DNA of 42,060 nt. It comes from Myxococcota bacterium. GTDB lineage: Bacteria; Myxococcota_A; Polyangia; JAAYKL01. The notes under the pieces were generated by a model. It was not told the DNA's origin, did no database searches, and saw only the letters and a program-made list of their open reading frames with translations. Below, piece after piece: positions 17,275 to 24,797 of the stretch. The translations under genes were made by a program, and so were the position numbers. The stretch lies in contig JANQET010000347.1 in assembly GCA_028278265.1 (NCBI GenBank), positions 1 to 42,060 on the forward strand, in the 5' to 3' direction. How positions within the stretch are numbered: position 1 is the first letter of the stretch; each line of letters starts with the position of its first letter.

Positions 17275-18543
17275 TCACTTTTGAGTTCTCAGCGCGGCGG
17301 AACGGGCGTGACCTGCCAGTCCCTCCAACTCGGCCAGCCGTTGGGCATCTCTGAACATCCCTTGAGCCTCGGCGGGATCTTCGATTTCGATCCACGTGCG
17401 CACCCGCAGGAAATCGAAGACGCACAACCCTCCGGTGTAGCGAGCGGTCCCTCCGGTGGGCAGGGTGTGGTTCGGTCCGGCGCCGTAGTCCCCGATCACC
17501 TCGGCGGCGCTGCTGCCGATGAACAGGGCCCCGTAGTGCTTCAGCCGTTGGGTCGCTTTGGCGGAGTCGCTCAGTTGGAGGGATAGGTGCTCCGGGGCCA
17601 GGCGATCGCAAATCGCCACCGCGCGATTGAGATCCGGCGCGATGACGGCGAAGCCGTTGCGCAGTGCCCGACGGGCAGTATCTGCGGTGGAAAGATCGCC
17701 GAGTTGACGTTCGAGCTCCCTGTTCACCGCATCGACGATCGATTGGTCCAGCGCGACCAGTATCGGAATGGCGTCGTCGTCGTGCTCGGCCTGGGCCAGC
17801 AGGTCCGCTGCGACCAGCTGTGGATCGGCAGCCCCATCCGCCAGGATCACGAGCTCTGACGGGCCGGCCAGCATGTCGATGCCCACTTGGCCGGTGACCA
17901 ACTGTTTGGCCGCGGTGACGAAGCGATTCCCTGGACCCACCACCACATCACAGGCCGGAATTGTTCCGGCCCCGTAGGCCAACGCCGCGATCCCCTGGGC
18001 ACCGCCGACGACCAGCAGGCCGTCGACCCGGGCGATCGCCGCGGCGGCCAAGGTGATCGGTGATGGGCGGGGGGAGGCGACCCAGACCTGCTCCACACCG
18101 GCGGCCCGGGCCGTGACCGCGGTCATCAGCACCGAGGAGGGCAGTGGGAAACGGCCCCCCGGTGCGTAGCAGCCAGCGCGCTCCACCGGCGCGATCTGGT
18201 GACCCGCCCGACCGCCGGGCACGGTCGTCACGGTAGCGTGAAGCGCCGCGGCTTGGGCGCGGGCAAAGCTGTCGATCCGTTTGGCAGTACGCGCCAGGAG
18301 GGTTCGATCCTCCGGCGGAACCTGGCTCAGCGCGTCGTTGAGTCCTTCGGCGTCGATGGTCAACGGTGCCCCGGGCTGCAAATCGCCGTACCGCTCCCCG
18401 TGTTCCCGCACCGCAGTCTCTCCCCGGCGCCGGACATCGTCGACGATCGCTTTCGCCGCGTCCAGGGTCTTGGGCTCGACCGGTGACCGTCGCATCGGGG
18501 CGATGTCATCGGGGGACACGATTTTCAATGATGCCTTGGACAT
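17275..18543 (-). CDS. hisD: Histidinol dehydrogenase
   Basis: Catalyses the last two steps of histidine synthesis, L-histidinol to L-histidine via the aldehyde, with two NAD. The 422-residue protein has the family's landmark motifs: ERAGCYAPGGRFPLPSSVLMTAV, the GPGNRFVTAAKQLV stretch, LLAQAEHDDDA (zinc-binding Gln and His) and LAPEHLSLQ (the catalytic Glu-His pair), and ends with the NHTLPTGGTARYTGGL and DFLRVRTW segments. I chose the ATG at 18543, which follows a GGAGA site and starts 4 bp after the stop of the HisA/I/E gene; an in-frame ATG at 18558 overlaps that gene and lacks a ribosome site. It is the last gene of the histidine operon and converges with the beta-propeller lipoprotein. 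Confidence 0.96.
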   Translation of the reverse strand: MSKASLKIVSPDDIAPMRRSPVEPKTLDAAKAIVDDVRRRGETAVREHGERYGDLQPGAPLTIDAEGLNDALSQVPPEDRTLLARTAKRIDSFARAQAAALHATVTTVPGGRAGHQIAPVERAGCYAPGGRFPLPSSVLMTAVTARAAGVEQVWVASPRPSPITLAAAAIARVDGLLVVGGAQGIAALAYGAGTIPACDVVVGPGNRFVTAAKQLVTGQVGIDMLAGPSELVILADGAADPQLVAADLLAQAEHDDDAIPILVALDQSIVDAVNRELERQLGDLSTADTARRALRNGFAVIAPDLNRAVAICDRLAPEHLSLQLSDSAKATQRLKHYGALFIGSSAAEVIGDYGAGPNHTLPTGGTARYTGGLCVFDFLRVRTWIEIEDPAEAQGMFRDAQRLAELEGLAGHARSAALRTQK

Positions 18544-18547
18544 CGGC

Positions 18548-19813
18548 TCATTCTCCATTGGCCGAACCCGTGTCTGATCGCCGGGTCAGCTGTCGTTCCC
18601 GCCAATCCAGTGTCTGTTCCACCGCGGCCAGTGACCGACCGTTGCGAACCAATGCGGTGAGCGCGAAGTAGAGCAGATCCGCGGCTTCGTGGGTGGCCTG
18701 TTCTCCGGTTTGGGCCTCGGCCAATTCGGTGGCCTCCTCGACCAGTTTGGCCGCGAGGAGCGATGGATCGTCCAATAGGCGTTTGGTGTAGGAGCCCGGA
18801 GGGGCCTCCATTACGCGCGCTTCGAGGCGACGGATCAACCGGGCCAATCCCCAATCCTCGCCCCAGCACGTCCAACACCCCTCATGACAAAAGCCGATGC
18901 CCTGTTGTTCGACGACAAAGCGCATGGCATCCCGGTCGCAATCCAGGTCGATGCGCTTGAGCAGCTGAACGTCCCCTGAGGTCTCCCCTTTGATCCACAG
19001 CCCCCGGGAGCGGGAGTGGTACACCCCCCGGCGTCGCTTGACCGCTTCGCGCACGCTCTCCAGATCCGAGTAGACCAGTCCCAGCGCCCGGCCCAGCTCA
19101 TCCACCACCACCGTGGCCCACAACCCGTCGGGCCGATCCGATTTGAGCGGCGCGGCGATGGCATCGGCCAAGTCGATTTTGCCCGAGTAGAGAGCCATGC
19201 CCACCTGGACATCTGCGCCGAGCCGATCGATTTCAGCGATCTCTTCGGTGGTCGCCACGCCTCCGGCCACGGTCACCTTGGTCTTTCCGGCCGCCTCGAT
19301 CACGGCCTTGACTTGGTCCATGTCGATCCCCTGCATGCGCCCTTCCCGTTCGACGAAGGTGACCAAAAAACCGCCGACCAAATCCTTGAGCTCGGCGATG
19401 CGGTCGAGCACAGCAGCCCCGGTGCCCTTGCGCCACCCCTCGACGACGACCTCGCCCCCTTTGGTGTCCAGGGCGGCGATCAGTCGTTTTTGGGGAAGCT
19501 CGCGGAGCAACTCGGGGGTGGCCGCGGTGCCGAGGATGATTTGGGTGGCGCCGGCATCGAGCCAGCGGACCGCAGCGCGCAGATCGCGAATGCCGCCCCC
19601 GACCCGGCAGGGATACCGGCCGACCAACTCGCGGATCAGCGCTTCGTTCTCTCCCTGGCCCAACGCCGCATCCAGATCGATCACCGCTATTTCCCCGGCT
19701 AGTGAAAAACGCTCGGCGATAGGAAGGGGATCCCCGGCGTCGATCGCCCGTTTCTCACCGCCGATCAACTGCACCGCCTGTCCGTCCATCAAATCGATTG
19801 AGGGAATAATCAT
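18548..19813 (-). CDS. Trifunctional HisA-HisI-HisE fusion
   Basis: A 421-residue fusion for three consecutive steps. Residues 1-225 are HisA (ProFAR isomerase): IPSIDLMDGQAVQL with the catalytic Asp, the CRVGGGIRD phosphate site, and GMALYSGKID. Residues about 228-325 are HisI (phosphoribosyl-AMP cyclohydrolase): YHSRSRGLWIKGETSGD and LDCDRDAMRF with C309 and C316 spaced like the canonical CHTGRRSC zinc site. Residues 340-410 are HisE (phosphoribosyl-ATP pyrophosphatase): SYTKRLL, KLVEEATELAEA and EAADLLYFAL. In HisA the usual second acid motif (T-D-I-x-R-D-G-T) reads TFVEREGR (152-159), so the acid is Glu157. The ATG at 19813 overlaps the hisF stop by 4 bp. HisI-HisE fusions are widespread; the HisA front is unusual to my knowledge. 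Confidence 0.93.
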   Translation of the reverse strand: MIIPSIDLMDGQAVQLIGGEKRAIDAGDPLPIAERFSLAGEIAVIDLDAALGQGENEALIRELVGRYPCRVGGGIRDLRAAVRWLDAGATQIILGTAATPELLRELPQKRLIAALDTKGGEVVVEGWRKGTGAAVLDRIAELKDLVGGFLVTFVEREGRMQGIDMDQVKAVIEAAGKTKVTVAGGVATTEEIAEIDRLGADVQVGMALYSGKIDLADAIAAPLKSDRPDGLWATVVVDELGRALGLVYSDLESVREAVKRRRGVYHSRSRGLWIKGETSGDVQLLKRIDLDCDRDAMRFVVEQQGIGFCHEGCWTCWGEDWGLARLIRRLEARVMEAPPGSYTKRLLDDPSLLAAKLVEEATELAEAQTGEQATHEAADLLYFALTALVRNGRSLAAVEQTLDWRERQLTRRSDTGSANGE

Positions 19814-20565
19814 CTGCGTACCTCCACGCCTTGTTCGGCCAATGCCCGTTTGAGTTGTTCCACGGTGTACTCGCCGTAGTGAAAAATCGATGCGGCCAGC
19901 ACCGCATCCGCGCCGACGCGCACCGCCTCGACCATGTGGTCGGGGGTGGCCGCCCCGCCCGAGGCGACGATCGGTACTTCGACCACCTCACTGATCGCAC
20001 GGATCAGCTCCAAGTCGTAGCCGGACTTGGTTCCGTCCCGATCCCACGAGGTCAGCAGGATTTCACCCGCGCCCCGGGAGACCGCTTCACGCGCCCATTC
20101 GACCGCGTCCTTGCCCGTGCGACGGCGACCGGAGAGCGTGACCACTTCGAATCCCCCCTCGGGCCGGCGCGCCGCATCGATCGCCAACACCGTGCACTGG
20201 CAGCCGAACCGCCCGGCCAGCTCGTCGAGCAGCTCTGGACGCTCCACCGCCGCGGTGTTCACCCCCACTTTGTCGGCCCCGGCCTCGAGCAGGGCCCGCG
20301 CGTTGTCGGCCACGCGGACCCCGCCTCCCACAGTGAGGGGAATGGAGAGCCGCTCGCGCACCTTTTGCACGGTTTCATAGGCCGTGGCCCGGCCTTCGGG
20401 GGTGGCCGATACATCGAGCAGGGTGAGCTCGTCGGCCCCCTGATCCTCGTACGCGCCGGCCAGCTCGGGCGGCGACCCGGCGTCCTTGAGCCCCTGAAAT
20501 CGAATGCCCTTGACCACCCGTCCGTCCCGCACGTCCAGACAGGGAATAATTCTCACGGTTAGCAT
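19810..20565 (-). CDS. hisF: Imidazole glycerol phosphate synthase, cyclase subunit
   Basis: A (beta-alpha)8-barrel protein of 251 residues that closes the imidazole ring using ammonia from HisH. Family motifs are all present: RIIPCLDVRDGRVVKG at the start (catalytic Asp11-equivalent), the VGGGVRVADNARALLEAGADKVGVNTAAV phosphate region, EILLTSWDRDGTKSGYDLELIRA (the second catalytic Asp) and SGGAATPDHMVEA near the end. Length is standard. The start ATG at 20565 lies 7 bp inside hisH with a perfect AAGGAGG ribosome site, so HisH and HisF are translationally coupled, matching their 1:1 complex. Confidence 0.97.
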   Translation of the reverse strand: MLTVRIIPCLDVRDGRVVKGIRFQGLKDAGSPPELAGAYEDQGADELTLLDVSATPEGRATAYETVQKVRERLSIPLTVGGGVRVADNARALLEAGADKVGVNTAAVERPELLDELAGRFGCQCTVLAIDAARRPEGGFEVVTLSGRRRTGKDAVEWAREAVSRGAGEILLTSWDRDGTKSGYDLELIRAISEVVEVPIVASGGAATPDHMVEAVRVGADAVLAASIFHYGEYTVEQLKRALAEQGVEVRR

Positions 20566-21185
20566 GGACTACCTCCTTGGGTCATCGCCCGATCGAGCCA
20601 ACGGCGAATGAGCGTCGAGCCGAACTGACTGGACAGCTCCGGGTGAAATTGACAGGCCAGCACGGCGCCCTTTTCCATCGCCGCGACAAACGGGCCGCCG
20701 TAGTCGGCCCAGGCCACGGACCAGCCGTCTGGGGCCTGGCGCAAACAGTAGGAGTTGGCAAAATAGGCATATCCCTCCTCGAGCAATCCGCACGCCTCGT
20801 CGGGCACGACCCGGTTCCAGCCCAGTTGGGGCACCCGCAGCCCTCCAGTGTACCGGGTCACCCGACCGTCAACCACCGCCAGACCGCTGAGCCCGGGACT
20901 CTCGTCGCTGCCGACGCAGAGCATCTGCAACCCCAAACAGACCGCCAGGGTCGGTCGGCCCGCCTGGATCCGTTTGCGCAAGGTCATGATCAATCGAGCG
21001 CTGTTCAACCGCTCCATCGCCGCGGCCAATGTCCCCACTCCCGGCAGGACGAGCAGGGGGGCCTCGGCGATCTGTTCCCGATCTTCGCTGACGACAGCGG
21101 TGGCACCGATGCGCTTCAACCCGGCGAGAATGGACGCTAGGTTCGCGGTGCCGGTGCGCACCACCACGACTTGGGTATCGGTCAT
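20559..21185 (-). CDS. hisH: Imidazole glycerol phosphate synthase, glutaminase subunit
   Basis: A class I glutamine amidotransferase of 208 residues that hydrolyses glutamine and channels ammonia to HisF. The catalytic cysteine is in TLAVCLGLQML, and the His-Glu pair in CQFHPELSSQFG. The N-terminal VVVVRTGTANLASILAGLKRIGA and LVLPGVGTLAAAMERL regions match the family. The ATG at 21185 overlaps the hisB stop by one base (TGATG), a coupling arrangement. The family usually has GVGxFxxAM in the oxyanion region; GVGTLAAAM here is a mild variant. Confidence 0.95.
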   Translation of the reverse strand: MTDTQVVVVRTGTANLASILAGLKRIGATAVVSEDREQIAEAPLLVLPGVGTLAAAMERLNSARLIMTLRKRIQAGRPTLAVCLGLQMLCVGSDESPGLSGLAVVDGRVTRYTGGLRVPQLGWNRVVPDEACGLLEEGYAYFANSYCLRQAPDGWSVAWADYGGPFVAAMEKGAVLACQFHPELSSQFGSTLIRRWLDRAMTQGGSPC

Positions 21186-21772
21186 CAGAGCACCCCCTTG
21201 GTGCTGGGGATGTCACTCGAGCCATCGGTGGCCGCGGCCTGGCGCAGGGCCAGGGCGAGCGCCTTGAAGGCCGCCTCGGCCCGATGGTGGTCGTTCTCCC
21301 CTTTGAGCACATCGACGTGAATCGCGGCACGACTGGTCATGGCCAGCGATTGGATCAGGTGAGTGACGTTCTCACAGGCCAGATCGCCGATGGTGTCCCG
21401 GACGAGGTCCAACTTCACCGCCGCACAGGGGCGGCCCGACAGGTCCACCACGGCCCGGGCCAGCGCTTCGTCGAGGGGGGCATAGGCCCAGCCGAAGCGG
21501 TTGATCCCCCGCCGATCGCCCAGGGCGGTGTCCAGCGCCGCGCCCAAGGCCAGAGCGCAATCCTCGGCACTGTGGTGATCGTCGACGTTCACATCCCCGC
21601 GACAGTCGAGCTGCAGATCGAAGCGACTGTGCCGGGCCAATGTGCCGAGCAGGTGGTTGAGAAATCCGATCCCGGTGTTGATCTTGGCCTCCCCAGTACC
21701 GTCAATGGTGAGGCTCAACTCGATTTGGGTTTCAGTGGTCAGCCGTTCTATGGTTGCGGTTCGTGCGGTCAT
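21185..21772 (-). CDS. hisB: Imidazoleglycerol-phosphate dehydratase
   Basis: A monofunctional IGP dehydratase of 195 residues, without the phosphatase domain seen in enterobacterial HisB. The two metal-binding motifs are present: DDHHSAEDCALALG and ENDHHRAEAAFKALALAL, plus GFLNHLLGTLARHSRFDL near the N-terminus, where the family normally has a FLDHM-type motif. It converts imidazole glycerol phosphate to imidazole acetol phosphate using manganese. The start overlaps the hisC/HAD stop by one base (TAATG). Because this HisB lacks a phosphatase domain, the operon needs a separate histidinol-phosphatase, and the upstream fused HAD domain is the obvious candidate. Confidence 0.96.
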   Translation of the reverse strand: MTARTATIERLTTETQIELSLTIDGTGEAKINTGIGFLNHLLGTLARHSRFDLQLDCRGDVNVDDHHSAEDCALALGAALDTALGDRRGINRFGWAYAPLDEALARAVVDLSGRPCAAVKLDLVRDTIGDLACENVTHLIQSLAMTSRAAIHVDVLKGENDHHRAEAAFKALALALRQAAATDGSSDIPSTKGVL

Positions 21773-23493
21773 TAAAGCACCTCCTCTAAATCGGTCAATC
21801 GATCCCAGACCCGTCCGGCACCGGCTTGAAGCAGCGCTTCGCGGGCGATGGTCTTGTCATCGGCCGGGGCAATTACCCCCAGGGGCAGGACACCGGCCGC
21901 CCTGGCCGAACGGATGTCGTCGGGGGTGTCCCCCACCATCCAGGCCCTGGACACCCGGAGTCGCTCGAGGGCCAACTTCATCGGTTCGGGGCTCGGCTTG
22001 AGGGGTCCGTCGTCCATGGTCACCACCACCGGAAAGAGGTCGCTCAAGCCGTGGCGGATGAGAAAATCATCGGCATCCCGTTTCGGCCGGCCGGTCACCA
22101 CCCCGAGCTTGAATCGGGTGGCCCAGCGGGTGAGGGTTTCGCGATCGATGAGCAATGTCTCGGTTTCTTTTAATCCCCTGCGGGTACCGCTGCCCTGGTA
22201 GAGGGCCTCGAACCGGTCGGTCACAGCCGCCAGGGTGACCTCTTGGCGCTGGTGGCAAATCAGCCGCCAGGTCAGTTCCCAGTCGTTGTTGGCATTGCCC
22301 GCCGCCTTGGCCGCAGTGATATCCTCGGGCCGCACCTCGACGCCGAACGATTCGGCCGTGGCAATCGTCGCCCCGCGGTAGGAGTGGCTCACATCGGCCA
22401 GGGTGTCGTCCATATCGAACAGCAGCGCTTCGGGGGCCAGCACGGTTTGTATCCCGTGGCAGAGCCGGTCGAACGATTCCGCGTCTCCGGGAAGAGTGAT
22501 GCGGGTGCAGTTCTTGAGCTGGGGATTGTCGGGAAAGATACGAATGCCGATACCCAGTCCGGCGAGCCCGTCCCGCAACCACAGGCTGTCGTCGACCCGT
22601 GCGAAGACAAAGTTTCCCTGGGAGGGGGTCGCTTGTGCGCCCAGCGATTGGAACAAATCGACCAGACGAACTCGTTCATCGCGGACGCGGGCGACGAATT
22701 GATCCAGCGCCGGCGCACCGGTTCGGAGGTGCGTGAGGGCGATGGCGATGGATGGCGCAGAGACCGCATAGGGATGACCGACCGCCCGCAGCCATTCGAT
22801 GATTTGCGGCGGGCCGGCGGCAAAACCGATGCGCAGGCCGGCCAGCCCCCACGCTTTGGACAGGGAGCGCACCACCACCGCGTTGGGTAGCTCGAGTGCG
22901 CGGGCAGTCAAATCATCGTCGGCAAATTCGGTGTAGGCCAAGTCGACGAGGAGCACTGCCTGAGGGGCGGCTGCTGAGAGGGCGGTCAAATCGTCGGCAG
23001 TGGCCACCAGCCCGGTGGGGCTGTTCGGCGTGACCACGGTGATCACCGCGGTGTTCGGTGTGACCGCATCGAGCACCGCAGAGGTGGGGTAGGCCCCGTC
23101 CAGCCAAGGCACCTCGACCACCTTGCCGCCGGTCAGCGCCGCATAACGGTCGAGCATTTCAAAGGTGGGCACGGGGAGGATCATCTCCCGGCCGGTACAG
23201 AGCAGCGCGCGCAGCACCCGTTCGAGGGCGTCGTCCCCACCGGCGGTGACCAGCAGGCGATCAGCGGTGACGCCGATGCGGTCGGCCAGTTCCCGCTCCA
23301 GGGGGTTCTGGCTGGGGTAGCGGCGGACGCTGTCGGGGCCGGCGCGCCGAACTGCGTCGAGCACCTCGATCGGTGGGGGCGGTCCCTCGTTGCCCTCCAG
23401 GTGAAGGTCGACCGGGGTGGACGGCCGGGGGGGCCGGTAGGCCGAGACCGCGCTCAACACGGGCGAAGGTTTAATCGGTATCCCATTGGTCAT
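21772..23493 (-). CDS. Histidinol-phosphate aminotransferase fused to a HAD phosphatase
   Basis: A 573-residue fusion, numbered from the ATG at 23493. Residues 1-350 are a fold-type I aminotransferase of the HisC type: HLEGNEGPPPP, RRYPSQNPLERELADRIG, NSPTG substrate loop, and SLSKAWGLAGLRIGFA with the PLP lysine (K213). Residues about 355-573 are a HAD subfamily IA domain: motif I DMDDTLADV (D360, D362), motif II VVTGRPKRDADDF, motif III LKPSPEPMKLAL, motif IV MVGDTPDDIRSARAAG; all catalytic positions are intact. This HAD type resembles TIGR01548. HisC makes histidinol phosphate and the HAD domain would remove its phosphate, the step with no other candidate here. I prefer the ATG at 23493 (AAAGG upstream) over the ATG at 23502. 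Confidence 0.9.
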   Translation of the reverse strand: MTNGIPIKPSPVLSAVSAYRPPRPSTPVDLHLEGNEGPPPPIEVLDAVRRAGPDSVRRYPSQNPLERELADRIGVTADRLLVTAGGDDALERVLRALLCTGREMILPVPTFEMLDRYAALTGGKVVEVPWLDGAYPTSAVLDAVTPNTAVITVVTPNSPTGLVATADDLTALSAAAPQAVLLVDLAYTEFADDDLTARALELPNAVVVRSLSKAWGLAGLRIGFAAGPPQIIEWLRAVGHPYAVSAPSIAIALTHLRTGAPALDQFVARVRDERVRLVDLFQSLGAQATPSQGNFVFARVDDSLWLRDGLAGLGIGIRIFPDNPQLKNCTRITLPGDAESFDRLCHGIQTVLAPEALLFDMDDTLADVSHSYRGATIATAESFGVEVRPEDITAAKAAGNANNDWELTWRLICHQRQEVTLAAVTDRFEALYQGSGTRRGLKETETLLIDRETLTRWATRFKLGVVTGRPKRDADDFLIRHGLSDLFPVVVTMDDGPLKPSPEPMKLALERLRVSRAWMVGDTPDDIRSARAAGVLPLGVIAPADDKTIAREALLQAGAGRVWDRLTDLEEVL

Positions 23494-23509
23494 CGTGGCC
23501 ATCCTTTGC

Positions 23510-24382
23510 TCAGGGAACAATCTGGGTCAGGGAGGTGACGATGATGTCGCTGCCCCCCCGTTTTTTGATTTCCGGAATGATCTCGGGCAGCTGTTTTCGC
23601 GGCACCGCCGCTTTGACCGCATAGCCCGCTCCCCTGTGCAACGGGGACATGGTCGGTTCGCGCATACAGGGCAGAATTTCTATTACCGATTCGAGGGAGG
23701 CCTGGGGCACGTTGACCTCGACCATCACCCGTTGGCGCGCGTCGAGCACCGAGCGCAGCAACAGGCACAGGCGATCCACGTGCTCTTTCTTGGCCGGATC
23801 CCCCAGCAGTTTTCGATTCGCATATAACCGGGTCGATGAGGTCATCAGCTCGTCGACGATGATCAGGTTGTTGGCCCGCAGGGTGCTGCCGGTGGCCGTG
23901 TTGTCCACGATGAGATCCGCGTCTTCCGGGGGAAACACCTCGGTCGCCCCGTAGGAGCGGAAAAACGTGGCGTCGATCCCCTGTCGCTCGATCCACTGGC
24001 GGGTCAGCGTCTCGTATTCCGAAGCGATCACCAGCCGCCGTTGGGGCAGTCGGCCGTTTTCGAGCAGCTCCGTGGGGGCGGCCGCGACGATGCGCACCGG
24101 ATCGAGCCCCGTATCGAGCAGTTCGACGAGATCGAGGTTGAGCTCGGCGACCCAATCGGCGCCGGCAAATCCCAGCTCCCGTGAGCCCAAGCCGAGCATC
24201 TCGAGCATGTTCTGCGGCCGCAGCACCTTGGTCTCGAAACCAGGGAGGGAAACGGACGGTCGATAGCCGCGGCTGGTGGCCCGAACGCGGATCCCGGCCT
24301 CGGCGAGCAGTTCGAATACACTTTTTTGCATGCTGCCCTTGGGCAGGGCGAGTCGTACGGTTGAATCTTGTTTGTTGGTCAT
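23510..24382 (-). CDS. hisG: ATP phosphoribosyltransferase, long form
   Basis: Catalyses the first, committed step: ATP plus PRPP to phosphoribosyl-ATP. The 290-residue length and C-terminal segment (about 215-290, with VMVEVNVPQASLESVIEILPCMREPTMSPL and AAVPRKQLPEIIPEIKKRGGSDIIV) mark the long, HisZ-independent form with a regulatory ACT-like domain that typically binds histidine. The PRPP loop VDNTATGSTLRANNL and LALPKGSMQKSVFELL N-terminus are clear. It is the first structural gene after the leader peptide and terminator; the ATG has AAAAGGAG upstream. Feedback inhibition by histidine plus attenuation would give two layers of control. Confidence 0.96.
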   Translation of the reverse strand: MTNKQDSTVRLALPKGSMQKSVFELLAEAGIRVRATSRGYRPSVSLPGFETKVLRPQNMLEMLGLGSRELGFAGADWVAELNLDLVELLDTGLDPVRIVAAAPTELLENGRLPQRRLVIASEYETLTRQWIERQGIDATFFRSYGATEVFPPEDADLIVDNTATGSTLRANNLIIVDELMTSSTRLYANRKLLGDPAKKEHVDRLCLLLRSVLDARQRVMVEVNVPQASLESVIEILPCMREPTMSPLHRGAGYAVKAAVPRKQLPEIIPEIKKRGGSDIIVTSLTQIVP

Positions 24383-24429
24383 CGCCTCTGAGCTCCTTTT
24401 GGGCTGTCTCAGCCGGCGATCGTTTGAAC

Positions 24430-24464
24430 AAAAAAAAACGACGCCAGCCAGAGCCAGCGTCGTT
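24430..24464 (-). terminator. Rho-independent terminator (attenuator) of the histidine operon
   Basis: On the minus strand a 12-bp stem (AACGACGCTGGC and its partner, two G-T wobbles) closes a 4-nt TCTG loop and runs straight into a row of nine T. It lies 30 bp after the leader-peptide stop and 48 bp before hisG. This is the position expected of a transcription attenuator. The stem and T-run are seen directly; attenuation is the classical mechanism for enterobacterial his operons. Confidence 0.88.
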
Positions 24465-24494
24465 GATGTTCCACTCGAAAAGCGGATTACCTCA

Positions 24495-24551
24495 TCAGCC
24501 AGCCCCGCGGGAATAGCAATGATGATGATGGTGGTGAATCCGCACGTTCAT
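24495..24551 (-). CDS. hisL: Histidine operon leader peptide
   Basis: An 18-codon frame reads MNVRIHHHHHHCYSRGAG then TGA. Six consecutive His codons (CAC CAC CAT CAT CAT CAT) lie in the middle, as in the enterobacterial his leader, which has seven. It sits 112 bp upstream of the hisG ATG with a terminator between them. Ribosome stalling at the His codons when charged His-tRNA is scarce should prevent the terminator from forming. The Shine-Dalgarno is poor (AGAG only). A perfect TTGACA lies 31 bp upstream of the ATG, but no good -10 box is at normal spacing, so the promoter is not identified. Confidence 0.85.
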   Translation of the reverse strand: MNVRIHHHHHHCYSRGAG

Positions 24552-24655
24552 GTGAGGAACTCTGCCATACCCGATCCTGTCATGTCAAGCGTGATTTTTC
24601 AGCGGCTGAGATGACTGGCAGCGCTCTTGGAAACGGGGCATGGCCCCCTCAAACG

Positions 24656-24674
24656 CGGTCAACAATTTTGACCG
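24656..24674. repeat. Perfect palindrome in the histidine/lipoprotein divergent gap
   Basis: CGGTCAA (24656-24662) and TTGACCG (24668-24674) are perfect inverted repeats separated by CAATT. No T-run follows, so it is unlikely to be a terminator. It lies between the hisL start (about 105 bp) and the promoter of the plus-strand lipoprotein (about 43 bp), an operator-like position. Confidence 0.4.
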
Positions 24675-24716
24675 AATTGGGTGAATAAGGCTTTCAATTT
24701 TTTTACGAATGCATTA

Positions 24717-24745
24717 TTGACGGTAACACGAAAAGGAGCTTTTAT
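24717..24745 (+). promoter_or_regulatory. Sigma-70-like promoter for the small lipoprotein gene
   Basis: TTGACG (24717-24722), a 17-bp spacer, and TTTTAT (24740-24745) form a good -35/-10 pair on the plus strand, about 50 bp upstream of the start codon at 24798. It may also drive the phosphatase/kinase pair downstream. Confidence 0.5.
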
Positions 24746-24797
24746 ATCTCCGCTGTAATCGTCTGAGTCCCTTGCGCAGGGGAGAAAGGGAGTGGAA

